A program made the translations under genes and the position numbers. The notes below the pieces were generated by a model. It was not told the DNA's origin, searched no databases, and saw only the letters and a list, made by a program, of their open reading frames with translations. From an uncultured Eggerthella sp. (GTDB taxonomy: Bacteria > Actinomycetota > Coriobacteriia > Coriobacteriales > Eggerthellaceae), in contig UQVJ01000018.1 in NCBI GenBank assembly GCA_900544455.1, positions 1-24,507 of the forward strand: a DNA stretch of 24,507 nucleotides, in the 5' to 3' direction. Of the stretch, positions 22,429 through 24,507 are shown in pieces (within the stretch, counting starts at the first letter, position 1; each line of letters starts with the position of its first letter).

Positions 22429-22618
22429 CAAAAACAAAAATCCCGACGTTTCTGCAACTTTTTTGCGATTGTGGACTCCTTTTCCGTTCCCGCAAAGCGG
22501 AAATAAGCCATAAATAGCCATTTTCGCTGCGTTTTCAGGCTTCACTCTGCGATCGGGGAGCACGCAACAATCCCTAATCGCAAAAAAGTTGCAATCAGGA
22601 CCGATTTTTTTGTTTTTG
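22429..22618. repeat. MITE-like element with long inverted ends
   Basis: Perfect 18-bp inner arms TGCAACTTTTTTGCGATT (22453-22470) and AATCGCAAAAAAGTTGCA (22576-22593) are flanked by a second matching pair, CAAAAACAAAAATC (22429-22442) and GATTTTTTTGTTTTTG (22603-22618). Together they give ~40-bp imperfect terminal inverted repeats around a ~105-bp core. No protein is encoded. The layout resembles a non-autonomous palindromic mobile element. I see no certain target-site duplication. Confidence 0.75.
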
Positions 22619-22660
22619 GTTCCCTGAGACAGCTTCTTGATGGCTTCGAGGATGAGGCGG

Positions 22661-22812
22661 ACCGACCGCTCGCTTAATTACAGGTGCCCGCCCTGGCTTT
22701 TGGCTCAAGCTCTGATCCAGGACCGGTTTGCTGATTTACTGGTGTATGCCCCGATTGTTATGGTGCGCTCCCAATCTGGATCTCGACTCGCTAATTATCG
22801 GCCTGATGCCGA
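22661..22812. repeat. Degenerate ~60-bp tandem repeat (three units)
   Basis: Related ~25-bp cores with the pattern GCT, one base, ATTA-like, GG.., ATGCC occur at about 22671-22694, 22730-22753 and 22790-22812. The second and third units match over about 40 bp. The surrounding CTGGCTTTTGGC word occurs twice (22693 and 22824). An open frame across this region has no ribosome site, so I treat it as repeat DNA. Confidence 0.5.
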
Positions 22813-22944
22813 TTTGCTTGCTCCTGGCTTTTGGCGAGTGCGCGGATTCGCGAATTCGCTCTGCTCTTCGGTATGGACCACAGGTTCGTATATTCTGGTG
22901 CGCTATCATAGCGGGATACATTATTTCGTTTGAAAGGCTTGTTC

Positions 22945-23694
22945 ATGGCTGAATATATTGAAGGCAAGCGTCCGGTACTGGAAGCTTTGAAGGTGGGCGT
23001 TCCCGTTAAGCGTCTTTATGTTGCTGAAGGCTTAAAGGGCGACAAGGCGGTAGACGAAGTGGTTCGTCGTGCTCACAAGATGAAGATTTCCGTGAAGCAG
23101 ATCAAGCGCCATGAAATGGATGAGCGCTCCGAGCGTGGCTCTCATCAGGGACTTATGCTAGAAACGGGTTCGTATCAGTATTCCAATGTGAACGAAATCG
23201 TTATTGCTGCCAACAAGCATGCTGAGGCCAATGACGGCAAGGCACTTATCGTTGTGCTCGACCATATCACCGATGCAGGCAATCTGGGTGCCATCGCCCG
23301 TTCGGCAGAAGTGGTGGGCGCATCGGGCATCATTATTCCCAACAAGCGTTCTGCTCATGTAACTGCGGCAACGTACAAAAGCTCTGCCGGCGCGGTTTCC
23401 CACATCAAAATCGCCCAGGTTAGCAACATTGCCCAAACCATCGAAAACCTGAAGAAGGAAAACTTTTGGGTTGCTGGCGCCTCTGAAAAGGCGGAACAGT
23501 GCATTTGGGATTCGCCCTTGGCGGGTCGCTTGGTTCTGGTTATGGGCAACGAAGGTGAAGGCCTTGCTCGTCTCACTCAGGAACGCTGCGACTTCTTGGT
23601 TTCCCTGCCTCAGGCGGGAGAGGTTGGCTCTCTGAACGTGGCTCAGGCCTCTACCGCCTGCATGTACGAGTGGATGAGGCAGTGTAGGGGATAG
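22945..23694 (+). CDS. rlmB: 23S rRNA (guanosine-2'-O-)-methyltransferase RlmB-like
   Basis: This 249-residue SPOUT methyltransferase belongs to the RlmB/TrmH group 3, which methylates a G in domain V of 23S rRNA in E. coli. The N-terminal substrate-binding part starts EYIEGKRPVLEAL, followed by ERGSHQGLMLE. The catalytic domain has motif 1 DHITDAGNLGAIARSAEVVG, motif 2 LVLVMGNEGEGL and motif 3 LPQAGEVGSLNVAQASTACMYEW. ATG 22945 has GAAAGG seven bases before it; a TTG at 22930 would add five residues ahead of the family's usual start. The next gene encodes a YacP-like NYN nuclease, the same order as yacO-yacP in Bacillus, supporting the assignment. Confidence 0.9.
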   Translation: MAEYIEGKRPVLEALKVGVPVKRLYVAEGLKGDKAVDEVVRRAHKMKISVKQIKRHEMDERSERGSHQGLMLETGSYQYSNVNEIVIAANKHAEANDGKALIVVLDHITDAGNLGAIARSAEVVGASGIIIPNKRSAHVTAATYKSSAGAVSHIKIAQVSNIAQTIENLKKENFWVAGASEKAEQCIWDSPLAGRLVLVMGNEGEGLARLTQERCDFLVSLPQAGEVGSLNVAQASTACMYEWMRQCRG

Positions 23695-23854
23695 CAGGTA
23701 GGCAAGCATTTCGCCTTTTCCCTATTTTGCTTGCATCTGCGCCGGAGCCTTGCTCGTTGCAATTTCCAACGCAGGGTTGCGCTATATGTGCGGGTAGGCA
23801 CCAAGATTTCCATATACGTGATATTTCAGTTTCGGTTTGAATCGAGCGGTTTCC

Positions 23855-24394
23855 ATGGCTAAAAAACGCAACAAACTTCTTATCGTTGACGGGTACAACG
23901 TGCTGCGAAGCGGTCAACGTTATGTGCACATGAGGCGCGAAGAAGACTACACCCATGAAACGTTTAACAAGGTTCGCGAGGCTCTGATCAGTGACGTTGC
24001 GGCTTTTGCGGGCACGGAATATAAAGCGATCATCGTTTTCGATGGCGCCGATAACCCCGAATCGGCGGGCAAAACCGAGCGGATCGGCGGTGTGAAGGTG
24101 GTCTTTTCGCCCTATGGCTCTTCTGCCGATAAAGTCATCGAGAAAATCGCTTATGATGCGCGCGAAAACCGCTTGGAGGTGATGGTGGTAACCTCTGATG
24201 CCACCATTCAGGATACGGTGTTTGGCGGCGGCGTTGATCGCATGAGCGCCAATGGCTTCAGCCTTGAAATGGAAGATTTGGGCGACGAGGCCAAACGCGA
24301 TCGCACCCTTGAGGTCCATCGCCGTTCCACAGTTGCCGAGCGAATTAACCCCGACACTCTGGCAAAGCTTAAAGCTTTGCGTGACGGGAAATAG
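23855..24394 (+). CDS. NYN-domain ribonuclease, YacP/Rae1-like
   Basis: The 179-residue protein contains the YacP-type NYN (PIN-like) nuclease domain: KLLIVDGYNVLRS at the start with the catalytic Asp, AIIVFDGADNPES, VKVVFSPYGSSADKVIEKIAYD and VMVVTSDATIQDTVFGGG. These supply the acidic residues of the metal-binding site. A charged helix forms the C-terminus. In Bacillus the homologue Rae1 cuts mRNA in the ribosomal A site; an equivalent role here is inference. The ATG at 23855 fits the family's start (MAKKRNK), though the ribosome site is weak. It follows rlmB by 160 bp with a weak stem GCAAGC/GCTTGC (23702-23707, 23728-23733) between, so it may have its own promoter (TTGCAA at 23757). Confidence 0.88.
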   Translation: MAKKRNKLLIVDGYNVLRSGQRYVHMRREEDYTHETFNKVREALISDVAAFAGTEYKAIIVFDGADNPESAGKTERIGGVKVVFSPYGSSADKVIEKIAYDARENRLEVMVVTSDATIQDTVFGGGVDRMSANGFSLEMEDLGDEAKRDRTLEVHRRSTVAERINPDTLAKLKALRDGK

Positions 24395-24507
24395 CAGGAT
24401 AAAGGGATATTCGCATTTGTTTGGGGCTCCCAGGGGGGGCGTAGGGTCCTTGCGCTCATTCAGGCGAGGTTTCTCAGGGCGCTTAAAAGCTATTTATGTT
24501 CATCAAG
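24395..24507. other. Right end of the window, no gene seen
   Basis: These last 113 bases have no recognisable gene. They are G-rich at 24423-24450 and may be the leader of a gene beyond the edge. Confidence 0.4.

Noticed and set aside
22637..22933. 98-codon frame across the 60-bp repeats
   Set aside because: Starts with TTG without a ribosome site and has no domain; kept only as a repeat observation.

Overview
This 24.5 kb stretch of bacterial chromosome looks like a mid-GC, anaerobic actinobacterium of the class Coriobacteriia (Eggerthellaceae-like). That placement is inference from gene content and from the many GGAGG ribosome sites with GTG/TTG starts; it is not based on a database match. 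There are about 22 protein genes, one tRNA, a CIRCE heat-shock operator, several clear intrinsic terminators and an unusual amount of intergenic repeat DNA.

Layout. 1-780: no credible gene, but two repeat families. 781-3789: a flavin reductase-like protein, then menG/ubiE (quinone methyltransferase, minus strand) divergent from an amidohydrolase-fold protein that has lost nearly all its metal ligands. 3889-6710: a plus-strand run of small membrane protein, tatA, tatC, hypA and hypB, joining twin-arginine export to nickel insertion for [NiFe] hydrogenase. 7013-8305: a CynX-type MFS transporter on the minus strand. 8694-13751: a plus-strand cluster of a MerR-like regulator, a membrane-anchored extracytoplasmic protein, a membrane-anchored and a lipoprotein DUF4230-like protein, an EcsC-family protein with an alanine-rich helical head, and an orphan with a related head. 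It ends in a strong terminator. This is the best candidate for an undescribed system, probably at the cell envelope.

13873-15943: an HSL-type alpha/beta hydrolase and a Fic protein with a C-terminal winged helix, whose gene sits behind a perfect 17-bp inverted repeat. 16259-18363: CIRCE-groES-groEL with a terminator. 18447-18787: a ~98-bp long palindrome followed by an array of REP-like hairpins. 18992-21176: two paralogous AEC-family transporters in tandem. 21244-24394: a SpoU/TrmH methyltransferase, tRNA-Gln(UUG), a ~190-bp MITE-like inverted-repeat element, rlmB and a YacP-like NYN nuclease.

The genes fit an anaerobic respiratory lifestyle: menaquinone methylation, Tat export of folded cofactor enzymes and hydrogenase maturation. 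The accessory interest lies in the DUF4230/EcsC cluster, the putative dead amidohydrolase beside menG, the Fic operator and the intergenic palindromes.
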